Positions 45,184 through 54,240 are shown, counted from the stretch's first letter. The stretch: 64,000 nt of DNA from JAFEDN01 sp963832945 (GCA_963832945.1 CAWHVV010000011.1:1-64000), one strand, 5' to 3'. Notes: generated by a model from the letters alone, not told the origin. Program-made: numbers and translations.

Positions 45184-46226
45184 ACAGAACCCTTTAAGAG
45201 TTTAAGCAATTTCGAAATCGGGGAGGCGATGCCGCCTGGTAATTGTTGTCTGAAATCATACCAGATTTTGGTGTCGGCTTCCATGACGGCGCCGCTCTGG
45301 CGTCTTACCGTTATCAGCAGGGGATGAATAATGAGCTTAAAATGGGAAAAAGCGTGAGAAAATGATGGCCAGGTTTGTGTGCTTAATACCCTGACGTTCA
45401 AATGTTGTGAACACCAGTCCAGGAGTTCCTGCTGAAGGGAACTCTCCTTCTGGGTTTCACATTCTGGAAAACTCCATAATCCTCCCCAAATGCCAATGGG
45501 GGGCCGTTTTTCAAGAAAAATACGTCCGTCCGTATCCTTAATGATTAACACGAGTGTTGATTTTAGGGGACGGAAGCGGGTCATTTTTTTAATGGGAAAT
45601 TCCAGGACGCGGGACTGTGCGTACGCCTGACAGCTCGACATGACCGGGCAACGGTCGCAGGCAGGTTTATGCCGGGTGCAAATGGTTGCGCCTAAATCCA
45701 TAATGGCCTGATTGTACTGGGCGTAATTCCCGGCGGGAGTCAGTTTTTCAGCCATATCCCAGTTAGCGGCCCCTTCAATGGCGTAGTAACGCGCCAACAC
45801 CCGTTTGACATTACCGTCCAAAATCGGTGCGCGAATGTTCATACTGAAGGATAAAATGGCTCCGGCCGTAGAGCGTCCAATGCCGGGGAGGTCGGCCAAC
45901 TCGCTGACAGTCTGCGGAAAAATTCCGCTATGTTTATGACAAATGGTCTGGGCACAGCGGTGTAAATTGCGTGCCCGCGCGTAATAACCCAGACCGGACC
46001 AAAGGCTCAAAACCTCGTCCAGATGAGCTTCGGAAAGTAATTTAATACTTGAAAATTTATCCATAAATATATGATAATAATTAATTACCGTGCTGACCTG
46101 GGTTTGCTGTAGCATGATTTCAGAAACCCAAACCCGGTAGGGGGTAGGATTTAGCTGCCAGGGCAGGTCGCGTCTGCCGTACACCTGAAACCAGTCCAAT
46201 AAATTTTTTGTAAAATCATTATTCAT
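45180..46226 (-). CDS. mutY: A/G-specific adenine glycosylase MutY
   Basis: A 348-aa protein with start ATG 46226 (MNNDFTKNLLDWFQ); the frame extends upstream only into the tRNA-Gly gene. It has the HhH-GPD core with WVSEIMLQQTQVSTVINYY, LADLPGIGRSTAGAILSF and DGNVKRVLARYYAIEG, the iron-sulfur loop CTRHKPACDRCPVMSSC, and a C-terminal Nudix-like domain (PPIGIWGGLWSFPECETQKE) that recognises 8-oxoG. It removes adenine mispaired with 8-oxoguanine. It forms an operon with yggX. Confidence 0.96.
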   Translation of the reverse strand: MNNDFTKNLLDWFQVYGRRDLPWQLNPTPYRVWVSEIMLQQTQVSTVINYYHIFMDKFSSIKLLSEAHLDEVLSLWSGLGYYARARNLHRCAQTICHKHSGIFPQTVSELADLPGIGRSTAGAILSFSMNIRAPILDGNVKRVLARYYAIEGAANWDMAEKLTPAGNYAQYNQAIMDLGATICTRHKPACDRCPVMSSCQAYAQSRVLEFPIKKMTRFRPLKSTLVLIIKDTDGRIFLEKRPPIGIWGGLWSFPECETQKESSLQQELLDWCSQHLNVRVLSTQTWPSFSHAFSHFKLIIHPLLITVRRQSGAVMEADTKIWYDFRQQLPGGIASPISKLLKLLKGSV

Positions 46227-46246
46227 GATATATTTGGCTTGCATGT

Positions 46247-46320
46247 TGGAGCGGGTGATGGGAATCGAACCCACGCTATCAGCTTGGGAAGCTGAAGTTC
46301 TACCATTGAACTACACCCGC
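46247..46320 (-). tRNA. tRNA-Gly (CCC)
   Basis: On the minus strand: acceptor GCGGGTG with CACCCGC, D arm AGTTCAATGGTAGAACT, anticodon stem TCAGC/GCTGA with loop TTCCCAA (anticodon CCC), T arm GGGTTCGATTCCC, then discriminator T and an encoded CCA. It is located just upstream of mutY and in the same direction. Confidence 0.95.
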
Positions 46321-46359
46321 AATTGATTAAGGCGTTGTGCCTAAGAGTAACGAATTTAA

Positions 46360-47031
46360 ATGAAAGAATCCAGCCCAATAATTCGTAGTTTTGTCCGTCG
46401 CGAACATCGGATGACGCCGGGGCAGGCGCGCGCCCTGCAGCTATGGTGGCTTGAATATGGTTTGAGCCTCAAGGATACATATCCGGAATTCAGTGGGGAA
46501 TGTGTTCTGGAAATCGGATTTGGCATGGGGCGCTCATTGTTGATGTCGGCAATTCAGCATCCCCTTAAAAATTTTATCGGTATAGAAGTGCATCGCCCTG
46601 GGATCGGGGCGCTGTTAGCGGTGGCGGCAAAACACCAAATTAAAAATATAAAACTTTTTAATGAAGATGCAGTAAATGTTTTAAAACAATGTATTAAGGA
46701 TGATAGTTTAAGTGAAATACAAATATATTTTCCCGATCCCTGGCCCAAAAAGCGTCATCGAAAGCGTCGTCTGATTCAACCGGAATTTGTGGCTTTGCTG
46801 TATCAAAAATTAAAACCCGGAGGTTTTTTGCATTTGGCGACCGATTGGCCGGATTATGCGGAACAAATGCTGACTGTTATTGGGAATCATCCCGGTTTTA
46901 TTAATAACGCGGGGGCCGGCCAATATCTTTCGCATAGAAATGGCCGAGTCGTAACAAAATTTGAACAACGTAGCCTGGATTTGGGCCAACCCATTTGGGA
47001 TTTATTATTTTTAAAGCCGATGGTGTATTAA
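46360..47031 (+). CDS. trmB: tRNA (guanine-46-N7)-methyltransferase TrmB
   Basis: A 223-aa protein with the SAM-binding motif ECVLEIGFGMGRSLLMSAI, IGIEVHRPGIGALLA, and the family signature IQIYFPDPWPKKRHRKRRLI. The N-terminus (RSFVRREHRMTPGQARAL) and C-terminus are as expected. It methylates G46 in the variable loop of tRNAs. It is divergent from the tRNA-Gly/mutY cluster; no strong ribosome site is visible. Confidence 0.95.
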   Translation: MKESSPIIRSFVRREHRMTPGQARALQLWWLEYGLSLKDTYPEFSGECVLEIGFGMGRSLLMSAIQHPLKNFIGIEVHRPGIGALLAVAAKHQIKNIKLFNEDAVNVLKQCIKDDSLSEIQIYFPDPWPKKRHRKRRLIQPEFVALLYQKLKPGGFLHLATDWPDYAEQMLTVIGNHPGFINNAGAGQYLSHRNGRVVTKFEQRSLDLGQPIWDLLFLKPMVY

Positions 47032-47034
47032 TGA

Positions 47035-47364
47035 CTATAATAATTTATCAATTTTAGCGGCACAGATAAAATCATTTGGAGTAAGACCCTTCACGGCGTG
47101 GGTCGTGAAAGTAACGATGCAATAATCATATCCCGCCTCTAATGTCGGATGATGATTTTCTTGATTAACTATCCATGCTATTGCATTGATAAAAGATATT
47201 GTTTTTTGAAATCCTTTGAAACTAAAACGGCGGCTAATGGCTGTTTTGGATTCATTCAGCGACCATTCGGGTAATTGTGCCCGATATTGCTGGATTTGCT
47301 CCGGAGCCAAAGGAGGCTGGCCGCCTTCGCAGGGGAGGCAACGGCCTGTTGACAAATCATCCAT
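47035..47364 (-). CDS. phhB: Pterin-4a-carbinolamine dehydratase
   Basis: A 109-aa protein with FSFKGFQKTISFINAIAWI, the active-site motif ENHHPTLEAGYDYCIVTFTT and GLTPNDFICAAKIDKL, diagnostic for the PCD/DCoH family. It recycles the tetrahydrobiopterin cofactor of phenylalanine hydroxylase. It starts at ATG 47364 with AGGAG upstream. It is convergent with trmB, with 3 bp between the stops. Confidence 0.93.
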   Translation of the reverse strand: MDDLSTGRCLPCEGGQPPLAPEQIQQYRAQLPEWSLNESKTAISRRFSFKGFQKTISFINAIAWIVNQENHHPTLEAGYDYCIVTFTTHAVKGLTPNDFICAAKIDKLL

Positions 47365-47545
47365 ATTTTTCTCCTAAAATTACGAAAAGTACTCTGTAAA
47401 GAACTCTATACTGACAAATTCTGTGATAAATGTAAAAAATCGCTTTACAGTGACCATAGGCTTTTCTAAAATCGCCATTTGACTCCTGATGCCAATGGTT
47501 GGCCGCCAGGTTCGAGTTTTGCATTTAATAATAAGGTAGGAAACT

Positions 47546-47908
47546 ATGTTAATAACGCTGATTATAGCGATCATCATTGTGGTTTTGATTGTGGCCCTGG
47601 CAATTACTCGCCATCGACGAAAAAAATCCAGACACATCGTTGCGGTTGGAGGAGACGAAGCTGCCAATAAACAGGTTTACGTCGGTAATTTACCTTATCA
47701 GGTCACCGAACAGGATCTCAAGGATTATTTTGGAAAGTACGGCGTGATTGAAGCGGTACGAATTGTCAAAAATTATAGCTCAGGCCGTTCCAAAGGCTTT
47801 GGCTTCGTGACCTATCGTGGTGTCGCCGAAGCTAAAAATGCATTAGTCGCCCACGGACAGAAATACAAGGATAGAACCATCGTCGTTCGTATCGCCAAGC
47901 CTCGATAA
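47546..47908 (+). CDS. Membrane-anchored RRM RNA-binding protein
   Basis: A 120-aa protein. Residues 1-20 form one hydrophobic segment (MLITLIIAIIIVVLIVALAI), followed by a basic stop-transfer stretch (TRHRRKKSRH). Then comes one complete RNA recognition motif with RNP2 VYVGNLPYQV and RNP1 KGFGFVTY. Bacterial RRM proteins are usually small and soluble; the membrane anchor is unusual and would hold the RRM on the cytoplasmic face. The stop overlaps the start of the ABC ATPase gene by 1 base, so it may be co-translated with the exporter. Confidence 0.85.
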   Translation: MLITLIIAIIIVVLIVALAITRHRRKKSRHIVAVGGDEAANKQVYVGNLPYQVTEQDLKDYFGKYGVIEAVRIVKNYSSGRSKGFGFVTYRGVAEAKNALVAHGQKYKDRTIVVRIAKPR

Positions 47909-48831
47909 TGGACATGCCGGCGTTAGAGGTTCAGGGGCTGACTAAAATATATCGAAATGGCGTAAAAGCTCTACAGAGTATCGATTTAGAAGTGAAGCAG
48001 GGAGATTTTTTTGCCCTGCTGGGCCCCAATGGCGCAGGAAAATCAACCCTAATTGGCATACTCACTTCCCTGGTTAATAAAACTTCTGGTACGGCTAAAA
48101 TTTTTGGTTACGATATCGATAAGGAATTTTCAACTGCAAAATCCTGTATCGGTGTAGTACCCCAGGAATTTAATATGAATATATTCGATACCGTGCAAAA
48201 TACACTCATATATCAGGCGGGTTATTACGGACTGTCTGCCTCGAAGATTGGGCAGTCTATCGATTATTATATCCGCAAACTGGGGCTGTGGGAAAAACGG
48301 CATACCATGATCAACTCTTTATCCGGAGGCATGAAACGCCGGTTGATGATCGCCAGAGCGCTGGTGCATCAACCCAAAATGCTTATTCTGGATGAGCCTA
48401 CCGCTGGAGTGGATATTGAAATCCGCCGCTCGATGTGGGAATTTCTCATTGAATTAAACCAGCAAGGCATTACAGTTATTTTAACCACGCATTATCTGGA
48501 AGAAGCGGAAAATCTTTGTCGTAATATTGCCATCATTAACTCGGGAAAAATTGTGGCGAATACCTCTATGTCCGCCATTTTGCGTCAGCTTGATAAAGAG
48601 AAATTTATCTTATATTTAGAATCCCCTCATGAGATATTACCTTCAATAGAGGGTTATCATATTCACGCTCAGGACTTAATGACTCTGGAAGTGGAGGTGT
48701 CGGGCAAGCGAAGTTTAAGTCTGTTACTGGAACGTCTGCGTGAATATGGCATCAACGTTATCAGTATGCGCAATAAAAGTAATCGCCTTGAGGAATTATT
48801 TCTGGAATTAACCGCGAGGAGGGCGCCGTAA
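47908..48831 (+). CDS. ABC transporter ATP-binding protein (YadG/CcmA type)
   Basis: A 307-aa protein with Walker A LLGPNGAGKSTLIGIL, Q-loop, signature SLSGGMKRRLMIARALVH, Walker B MLILDEPTAGVDIE and the switch histidine in ILTTHYLEEAE. The C-terminal extension is of the YadG kind. It forms an ABC-2 exporter with the next gene, whose start overlaps its stop by 1 base. The substrate is unknown. Confidence 0.93.
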   Translation: MDMPALEVQGLTKIYRNGVKALQSIDLEVKQGDFFALLGPNGAGKSTLIGILTSLVNKTSGTAKIFGYDIDKEFSTAKSCIGVVPQEFNMNIFDTVQNTLIYQAGYYGLSASKIGQSIDYYIRKLGLWEKRHTMINSLSGGMKRRLMIARALVHQPKMLILDEPTAGVDIEIRRSMWEFLIELNQQGITVILTTHYLEEAENLCRNIAIINSGKIVANTSMSAILRQLDKEKFILYLESPHEILPSIEGYHIHAQDLMTLEVEVSGKRSLSLLLERLREYGINVISMRNKSNRLEELFLELTARRAP

Positions 48832-49604
48832 TGAAAATCGCGCTGGCATGGGTAGCTTTTTCTACCATCATTATTCGCGAATGCAGACGCACATTCAGGG
48901 TTTGGAAACAATCTTTTTTACCCGCGGTTGTTACCAGTACTCTTTACTTCGTGATATTTGGACGGATAATCGGCCAGCGCGTCGGAATGATGGATCATTT
49001 TCCTTATATCCAATACATAGCGCCGGGATTGATTATGATGCAGGTGATCACCAGCACTTATACCAGCGGTGTTTCAGCATTTTTTATGGCTAAGTTTCAG
49101 AAACAGATTCAGGAATTGCAGGTTTCTCCCATGCCTGCTTACATCATTGTTTTTGGTTTTACGGTGAGCGCTATCATACGTGGAGTGATAACCGGTGCGC
49201 TTGTTACGATCATTACTTTATTCTTTACCCATCTTCATGTTCATTCATGGTTGGCGGTTGTGGCCGTGGTTTTGTGTTCATCCTGCATGTTTGCTTTAGC
49301 GGGTTTGGTGAATGCCATTTACGCTAAAACATTCGACGATATTGCTATCGTTCCAACCTTTATACTGGCTCCTCTGACTTATCTTGGCGGCGTTTTTTAT
49401 TCTATTAGTTTATTGCCCAAGAGTTGGCAGTTAATTTCTTTCATTAATCCCATTGCCTATATCATTAATACTTTTAGATTTGGCATTTTGGGTGTCGCTG
49501 ATACCCCGATTACCCTGGCATTCATGGTTATGGGTCTATTTATCGTAATTTTATTTATTTTTGCCTATTATTTAATCAATTCTGGCCGTGGTTTACGTGA
49601 ATAA
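48831..49604 (+). CDS. ABC-2 type permease (YadH type)
   Basis: A 257-aa protein with six predicted membrane segments, among them FLPAVVTSTLYFVIFGRIIG, YIAPGLIMMQVITSTYTSGV and FTVSAIIRGVITGALVTIIT, plus the family motif LTYLGGVFYSISLLPKSWQL. It pairs with the preceding ATPase. YadGH-like systems are widespread and poorly characterised. Confidence 0.92.
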   Translation: MKIALAWVAFSTIIIRECRRTFRVWKQSFLPAVVTSTLYFVIFGRIIGQRVGMMDHFPYIQYIAPGLIMMQVITSTYTSGVSAFFMAKFQKQIQELQVSPMPAYIIVFGFTVSAIIRGVITGALVTIITLFFTHLHVHSWLAVVAVVLCSSCMFALAGLVNAIYAKTFDDIAIVPTFILAPLTYLGGVFYSISLLPKSWQLISFINPIAYIINTFRFGILGVADTPITLAFMVMGLFIVILFIFAYYLINSGRGLRE

Positions 49605-49678
49605 TAGTTAATGTAAATTCTCGAATAAAAAATATTTTCTTTATAATCAAGCAAATAAAAAATATTTCTAAAAAAAAT

Positions 49679-49867
49679 TTGCATTCCTGAAAAGACTTGC
49701 TATAGTTAAAAGTACGAAAGGTCGATATACGAGAGCTAACAGTAAAAAGATAGGGAATTAACTTGCTGATGTTGTGAGCAAGCCTGCCCTGTAGCAGGAA
49801 GCCTAATGCATCACAGTGATTTGCCACCTTAAAATTGTTAATATCAGCTCACGCATGTCGTCTTTTC
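49679..49867 (+). ncRNA. Structured small RNA candidate, 6S-like
   Basis: TTGCAT (49679-49684), 16 bp and TATAGT (49701-49706) form a promoter. The transcript from about 49712 would have a long closing stem: 49716-49738 (GAAAGGTCGATATACG, GAGAGCT) pairs with the segment ending at 49867 (AGCTCACG, CATGTCGTCTTTTC) with few mismatches. Inside are an unpaired A/G-rich stretch and a terminal hairpin CCTGC...GCAGG. A long closing stem, an internal bubble and a terminal hairpin over about 150 nt are the layout of 6S RNA. I could not run a covariance search, so the name is tentative. Confidence 0.4.
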
Positions 49868-49885
49868 GATTATGCAAAGGAATGC

Positions 49886-49942
49886 TTGGGCGGACAATCA
49901 ATGGAAGGTTTCCTGCCATCTTGTTCTAAATTGTCCGCCCGG
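49886..49942. repeat. 13-bp-stem hairpin downstream of the RNA candidate
   Basis: GGGCGGACAAT (49888-49898) and ATTGTCCGCCC (49930-49940) pair perfectly and extend by two G-U pairs. The 31-nt loop contains a small GGAAGGTTTCC hairpin. No run of T follows, so it is not a simple intrinsic terminator. It may protect the RNA end or be a dispersed palindrome. The rest of 49605-50118 shows no gene. Confidence 0.5.
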
Positions 49943-50118
49943 GTGCCTTTGAAATAGTCACTTCATTTGCTTCTCCAAAAGTATATTGGTAAAATCTTCT
50001 CATTATGAGAGATTTCAAACCAAACAGACAAAATATTCTGTTAAAATTCAATCAGAAAAATACTCGATCAGGAGCCTTACAGGGCTTGTTCCCCGATTAC
50101 CCCTAAGGATTTATTATC

Positions 50119-51321
50119 ATGATGATTATTCAACCTAAAGTTCGTGGATTTATTTGCACAGCGGCTCATCCTCAAGGCTGTTTCAGAAATGTGGAGCAGC
50201 AGGTTAACTATGTGAAATCAAAAGGGCAATTTATCGGTCCAAAAAATGTTCTGATAATTGGAGCTTCGACAGGCTATGGTTTAGCCAGTCGAATCGTTGC
50301 AGCATTTGGAGCCGGCGCCAACACCCTGGGGGTTTTTTTTGAAAGGCCGGCGGAGGCAAAACGCACCGCTTCCGCAGGTTGGTATAATACAGCCGCTTTT
50401 GAACGCCTTGCCCACGAGTCTGGAGTTTTTAGCAAGAGTATTAATGGTGATGCTTTCTCTAAGGCGATTAAAGACCAAACCATTGCGGCGTTAAAAGACA
50501 TTGGTCCTGTGGATTTGGTGGTTTATAGTCTGGCGGCTCCAAGACGCACTTATCCGGATACCGGTGAGCTGTATAATTCCGTACTAAAGCCAATCGGCCA
50601 AAGTTATCGGAATAAAACGGTTGACCCTCTCACAGGTATTGTAAAAGAAATTGAAATAGAGCCTGCTACTCCCACGGAGATAGCCGCCACCGAAATGGTG
50701 ATGGGGGGTGAAGACTGGCGAATGTGGATAGATCAATTATTAGCTGCGAACTTACTCGCTCCCAACGTCCTCACCATGGCTTATTCCTACATTGGTCCCG
50801 AGATCACTCACCCTATATATAAGAATGGAACTATTGGAGCGGCGAAGCGTCATTTGCACAAAACTGCTCAGGAATTGAATAGTCGTTTGCATGCTCTGGG
50901 CGGGAGGGCGCTTATCTCGATTAACAAGGCGCTGGTCACCCAGGCCAGTTCGGCGATTCCGGTGGTGCCGCTGTATATTTCACTGCTCTATAAAGTAATG
51001 AAGGAGCGGGGTACGCACAAGGGTTGTATCGAACAGGCATATCGCCTGTTTCGGGAGCGTACTTATGGCAAAGGAGCCCCCGTTTTGGACTCAAATGGAT
51101 ATATACGTCTTGATGATTGGGAAATGGACCCGGAAACTCAGGCCGTGATTGCTAAATTATGGGGGCAGGTTACCACCGAAAATCTTGGCGCGCTGGCTGA
51201 TCTGGAGGGATATCAGTCTGATTTTTATCATTTATTTGGTTTCAATTTTCCCGAAATCAATTATGCGGCTGAGTGCGATCCACAGGTTCCGGTGCCTTCT
51301 ATTGATTTAATATTTTGTTAA
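50119..51321 (+). CDS. fabV: NADH-dependent trans-2-enoyl-ACP/CoA reductase FabV
   Basis: A 400-aa protein that matches FabV along its length: MIIQPKVRGFICTAAHPQGC, VLIIGASTGYGLASRIVAAF (NAD-binding), VDLVVYSLAAPRRTYPDTG, LTMAYSYIGPEITHPIY with the downstream KNGTIGAAKRHL catalytic lysine region, and a C-terminal FNFPEINYAAE. It performs the last step of fatty-acid elongation and is naturally insensitive to triclosan. It starts with ATG after an AAGGA site. Confidence 0.96.
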   Translation: MMIIQPKVRGFICTAAHPQGCFRNVEQQVNYVKSKGQFIGPKNVLIIGASTGYGLASRIVAAFGAGANTLGVFFERPAEAKRTASAGWYNTAAFERLAHESGVFSKSINGDAFSKAIKDQTIAALKDIGPVDLVVYSLAAPRRTYPDTGELYNSVLKPIGQSYRNKTVDPLTGIVKEIEIEPATPTEIAATEMVMGGEDWRMWIDQLLAANLLAPNVLTMAYSYIGPEITHPIYKNGTIGAAKRHLHKTAQELNSRLHALGGRALISINKALVTQASSAIPVVPLYISLLYKVMKERGTHKGCIEQAYRLFRERTYGKGAPVLDSNGYIRLDDWEMDPETQAVIAKLWGQVTTENLGALADLEGYQSDFYHLFGFNFPEINYAAECDPQVPVPSIDLIFC

Positions 51322-51385
51322 GGTTAGATTTTTATAATAAGCGCGGCTGGGCTATACTTATATTTTTACAACTGAGGGGGTTATT

Positions 51386-52963
51386 GTGTTTGGCAGTAGT
51401 ACAGTAGTTATTGAAAAAGATAAAAAATTTTCTGAATCCTGTTTGTGGGCATTACAGCGTGAGTATTTCCATACCGAAGGGATTGATGCCTGGGTTAATC
51501 AGGTGCCTTTTTATGTGACCAGCAATCCTTTTCTGGCAAATTGTTACGCTCACATTATCGTTCGTTTAGCCCAGGACTGGACAAAAAAACATCCAGAGGC
51601 GGCTAATCAACCCTTTTATATCATGGAACTGGGAACCGGATCCGGACGTCTCAGTTATTACATCCTGAAAAAAATTGAAAAACTGCAAAAACAGTTAAAA
51701 CTTGACCATATCAAATTCTGTTACGTGATGACTGACTTCACAGAAAGTAACCTGAAATATTGGGACAGTCATCCGGCATTACAGCATTACCTGCAAAATG
51801 GCATGCTGGATTTTGCTATTTTCAATATGGAAGAAGATTCTGCTGTGCATTTACGTAAAGCCGGTACTGTCTTAACCGAAGGCAGTATTCTCAACCCGAT
51901 GACAGTAATCGCCAATTATATTTTCGATACCGTCTCTCACGATGCATTTACAGTGAGCAATGGTAAAGTGAAAGCCTCGCTCGTCAGCTTAACGACCTAC
52001 CATGAAAACATGAAAAATGGCCGGCCGGTGGATTGGGAGCAGGTGAAGATTGAACATAAAGCCGAAGACATTGATGAACACTATTATGACGATGAAGATT
52101 TCAATGCCGTGGTTAATTCTTATAATAATTTATTAACCAATAGCCATATTCTGATTCCGATCGCCGGTTTACGGACCATACGAAATTTGAAAAAATTATC
52201 GGGTGGCAAAATGTTGTTATTATCTACCGATAAAGGCTATACCCACCTCGAAGAAATCGATCATTTGGATCATCCGCACCTGGCTTTTCACGGCAGTTTT
52301 TCCATGATGGTAAACTTCCACGCCATTGGTAAATACTTTGAGCAATGTGGCGGTACTTCACTGTTACAGAGTTTAAGAACCGGCATTAAAACGGTCGCTT
52401 TTGTCAGCGGTATTGACCTGAGTGAATTTCCGGAACTTGAATTTGCTTTATGGGAAAACGTCGAGCGTTTAAGTCCGGGTGATTATTTTATTCTGCATCG
52501 TAATATTAGCGAAAATTTCCAGCACTGTATTCTCAATACGCTGGTGGCTCACCTGGCGTTCACTGATTGGGATCCGCATATTTATCAGAAGCTCAGCAAA
52601 CAGATTTGCGAGCAAATCTCCAGCGCGGAGAGCGTGACGGTAGAATACTTAACCAGTCACATGCCCAATTTAGCGGAAAATTTCTATTATTTGCCCAAAG
52701 GCTATGACGTTATGTTTGATATTGGAATTTTATTCCATACTTTACGCCGTTTTGGGGATGCTGCTAAATACTATAAACTCTCTGAACATTATTTTGGGGA
52801 ACAATTTGGGTTGGCGTATAATATTGGTTTATGCCTTTATAATACCGGCGAAATGCAGGAAGCATTGTCCTATTTCCGGCGCGCTTTAAAACTGGATCCC
52901 AAATCCAAAGAAACCAGAGAATGGATTGATTTTATCGAAAAAGAACGCGCAGAAAATCGCTAA
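51386..52963 (+). CDS. SAM-dependent methyltransferase-like protein with C-terminal TPR
   Basis: A 525-aa protein starting at GTG 51386 after a GAGGGGG site. It has a MidA-like N-terminal half with PFYIMELGTGSGRLSYYILK (SAM site), FCYVMTDFTESNLKYWDSHP and IVANYIFDTVSHDAF-like motifs; the exact text in the third is VIANYIFDTVSHDAFTV. The C-terminal 90 residues form tetratricopeptide repeats (GLAYNIGLCLYNTGEMQEAL, YFRRALKLDPKSKETREWID). It probably methylates a protein partner recruited by the TPR part; the target is unknown. Confidence 0.75.
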   Translation: MFGSSTVVIEKDKKFSESCLWALQREYFHTEGIDAWVNQVPFYVTSNPFLANCYAHIIVRLAQDWTKKHPEAANQPFYIMELGTGSGRLSYYILKKIEKLQKQLKLDHIKFCYVMTDFTESNLKYWDSHPALQHYLQNGMLDFAIFNMEEDSAVHLRKAGTVLTEGSILNPMTVIANYIFDTVSHDAFTVSNGKVKASLVSLTTYHENMKNGRPVDWEQVKIEHKAEDIDEHYYDDEDFNAVVNSYNNLLTNSHILIPIAGLRTIRNLKKLSGGKMLLLSTDKGYTHLEEIDHLDHPHLAFHGSFSMMVNFHAIGKYFEQCGGTSLLQSLRTGIKTVAFVSGIDLSEFPELEFALWENVERLSPGDYFILHRNISENFQHCILNTLVAHLAFTDWDPHIYQKLSKQICEQISSAESVTVEYLTSHMPNLAENFYYLPKGYDVMFDIGILFHTLRRFGDAAKYYKLSEHYFGEQFGLAYNIGLCLYNTGEMQEALSYFRRALKLDPKSKETREWIDFIEKERAENR

Positions 52964-52970
52964 TAACTTT

Positions 52971-52996
52971 TCCCCTCTCCCACAACGGAGAGGGGA
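52971..52996. repeat. CCCTCTCC/GGAGAGGG palindrome, copy 1
   Basis: TCCCCTCTCC, six bases, GGAGAGGGGA: a perfect inverted repeat just after the methyltransferase gene. Related palindromes occur at 56718-56740 and 60982-61011, all behind or between genes. They may act as transcription terminators or be a REP-like family. Confidence 0.6.
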
Positions 52997-53216
52997 ATTA
53001 GTTTGAAAAATTCTCTAAAATTTTCCTTATATCTTCTTGTAAATTTTCTGAAATATCTTTTTGAAACAAAGCCATTTTTGTCATTTTTATTTTCCTGATA
53101 GCATAATTTTAATAACTGTTTATATAAGAATCACTGTCAAAAAATTTTTCCACCTGTTAAAATCAACGTAAAAGACTTTTCAGAAAATAATTATTAAACT
53201 TAAAGGGGTTTGGGAT

Positions 53217-54209
53217 ATGACTAAAAAGAACAATGGTCCTATAAAGGATATGAGTCCAGAGCAACAGGTTGAGTTAGCTGCCAAATATGAAAAAGGCATT
53301 GGTGTGAAAGAAAGTACCGCGATGGCGCTGCATTTATATCAGCTGGCTGCTGATAAGGGTAATGCGCAAGCACAACAGTGGTTAGGTTTTCAATATATAA
53401 ATAATTATATAATAGCACGGAACTTAGAAAAAGGGGTGAGTCTACTTCGCTTATCTGCTGCGCAAGGAAACGCCGCTGCACACAGCTTGTTAGGACGCTT
53501 ACATTTCAAGGGCCTTGGAGTTGAAAAAGACATCAAAGAAGCGTTTAGGTTATACCATATAGCTGCCGAAAAAGGGGATGTGCATGCACAATATTTTTTA
53601 GCTTCTCATTATGATAACGGCGTTAATGTCGAAAAGGACGATAAAAAAGCGGCGCGATTTTATCGTTTAGCTGCTGACCAAAATCTTTTAGCAGCACAAT
53701 ATCGATTAGGTGTTATGTCCCAGGAAGGTATCGGAGTTGAAAAAGATGCTAAGGAGGCAGTGCGTTTATACCGTTTAGCTGATCAACTTGTCCGAGCGCA
53801 ATATCAATTAGCTGTATGTTATCATGATGGCGTCGGGGTGGAAAAAAACATCAAAGAAGCGTTGCGTTTATACCATTTGATTATTGATAATTCACATTCT
53901 AAACATGTTGTAATCGATCCGGACGCCAAAGAAGATATGCAGGCTTTTACTATGCGTGGGAAAGCGGAATGCATTGTAGGTAACCACTATTTAACTGGCT
54001 ACTTGTGTATACGAGATCCAATAAAAGCCGTTCGATTATTTCAGTTAGCTGTCCAGAAAGGAGTTATGCCAACACAAAAAATGTTAACTTCCTGTTACCA
54101 GAGTTTTGGCCTAATGAAAATGAAAAACAAGAGAGATGTGAATGAAGTGCGGTATTGGCAGACAGAAGTAGAAAAATTTTCTGGAAAACAAATTGAATTT
54201 GTAATTTAA
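53217..54209 (+). CDS. Sel1-repeat protein, first of a tandem pair
   Basis: A 330-aa protein almost wholly made of about seven Sel1-type helical repeats (pattern A-x-x-x-L-G-x-x-Y/H-x-x-G-x-G-V-E-K-D-x-K-E-A, e.g. KGLGVEKDIKEAFRLYHIAA). The start is ATG 53217 after AAAGGGG. There is no signal peptide. Sel1 proteins are scaffolds, and in Legionellales several are exported effectors. The gene is a clear paralogue of the next one; the C-terminal tail (DVNEVRYWQTEVEKFSGKQI) is intact here. Confidence 0.85.
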   Translation: MTKKNNGPIKDMSPEQQVELAAKYEKGIGVKESTAMALHLYQLAADKGNAQAQQWLGFQYINNYIIARNLEKGVSLLRLSAAQGNAAAHSLLGRLHFKGLGVEKDIKEAFRLYHIAAEKGDVHAQYFLASHYDNGVNVEKDDKKAARFYRLAADQNLLAAQYRLGVMSQEGIGVEKDAKEAVRLYRLADQLVRAQYQLAVCYHDGVGVEKNIKEALRLYHLIIDNSHSKHVVIDPDAKEDMQAFTMRGKAECIVGNHYLTGYLCIRDPIKAVRLFQLAVQKGVMPTQKMLTSCYQSFGLMKMKNKRDVNEVRYWQTEVEKFSGKQIEFVI

Positions 54210-54210
54210 A

Positions 54211-54240
54211 TATTAAAGGGGTCAGGCCTGGCCCTCCTTT
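54211..54240 (+). terminator. Palindrome after the first Sel1 gene
   Basis: AAAGG...GTCAGGCCTGGCCC...CCTTT forms an inverted repeat ending in CTCCTTT. A closely similar GAGGTCAGGCCTGGCCCCCTC follows the second paralogue's tail near 55331-55351, showing that the duplicated unit included the terminator-like palindrome. Confidence 0.5.

Noticed and set aside
46227..46274. Longer N-terminus of MutY
   Set aside because: The extra codons are read through the tRNA-Gly gene, so the later ATG is preferred.
49576..49827. Antisense 83-codon frame over the RNA candidate
   Set aside because: No ribosome site; it overlaps the end of the permease gene and the structured RNA, and looks like chance.
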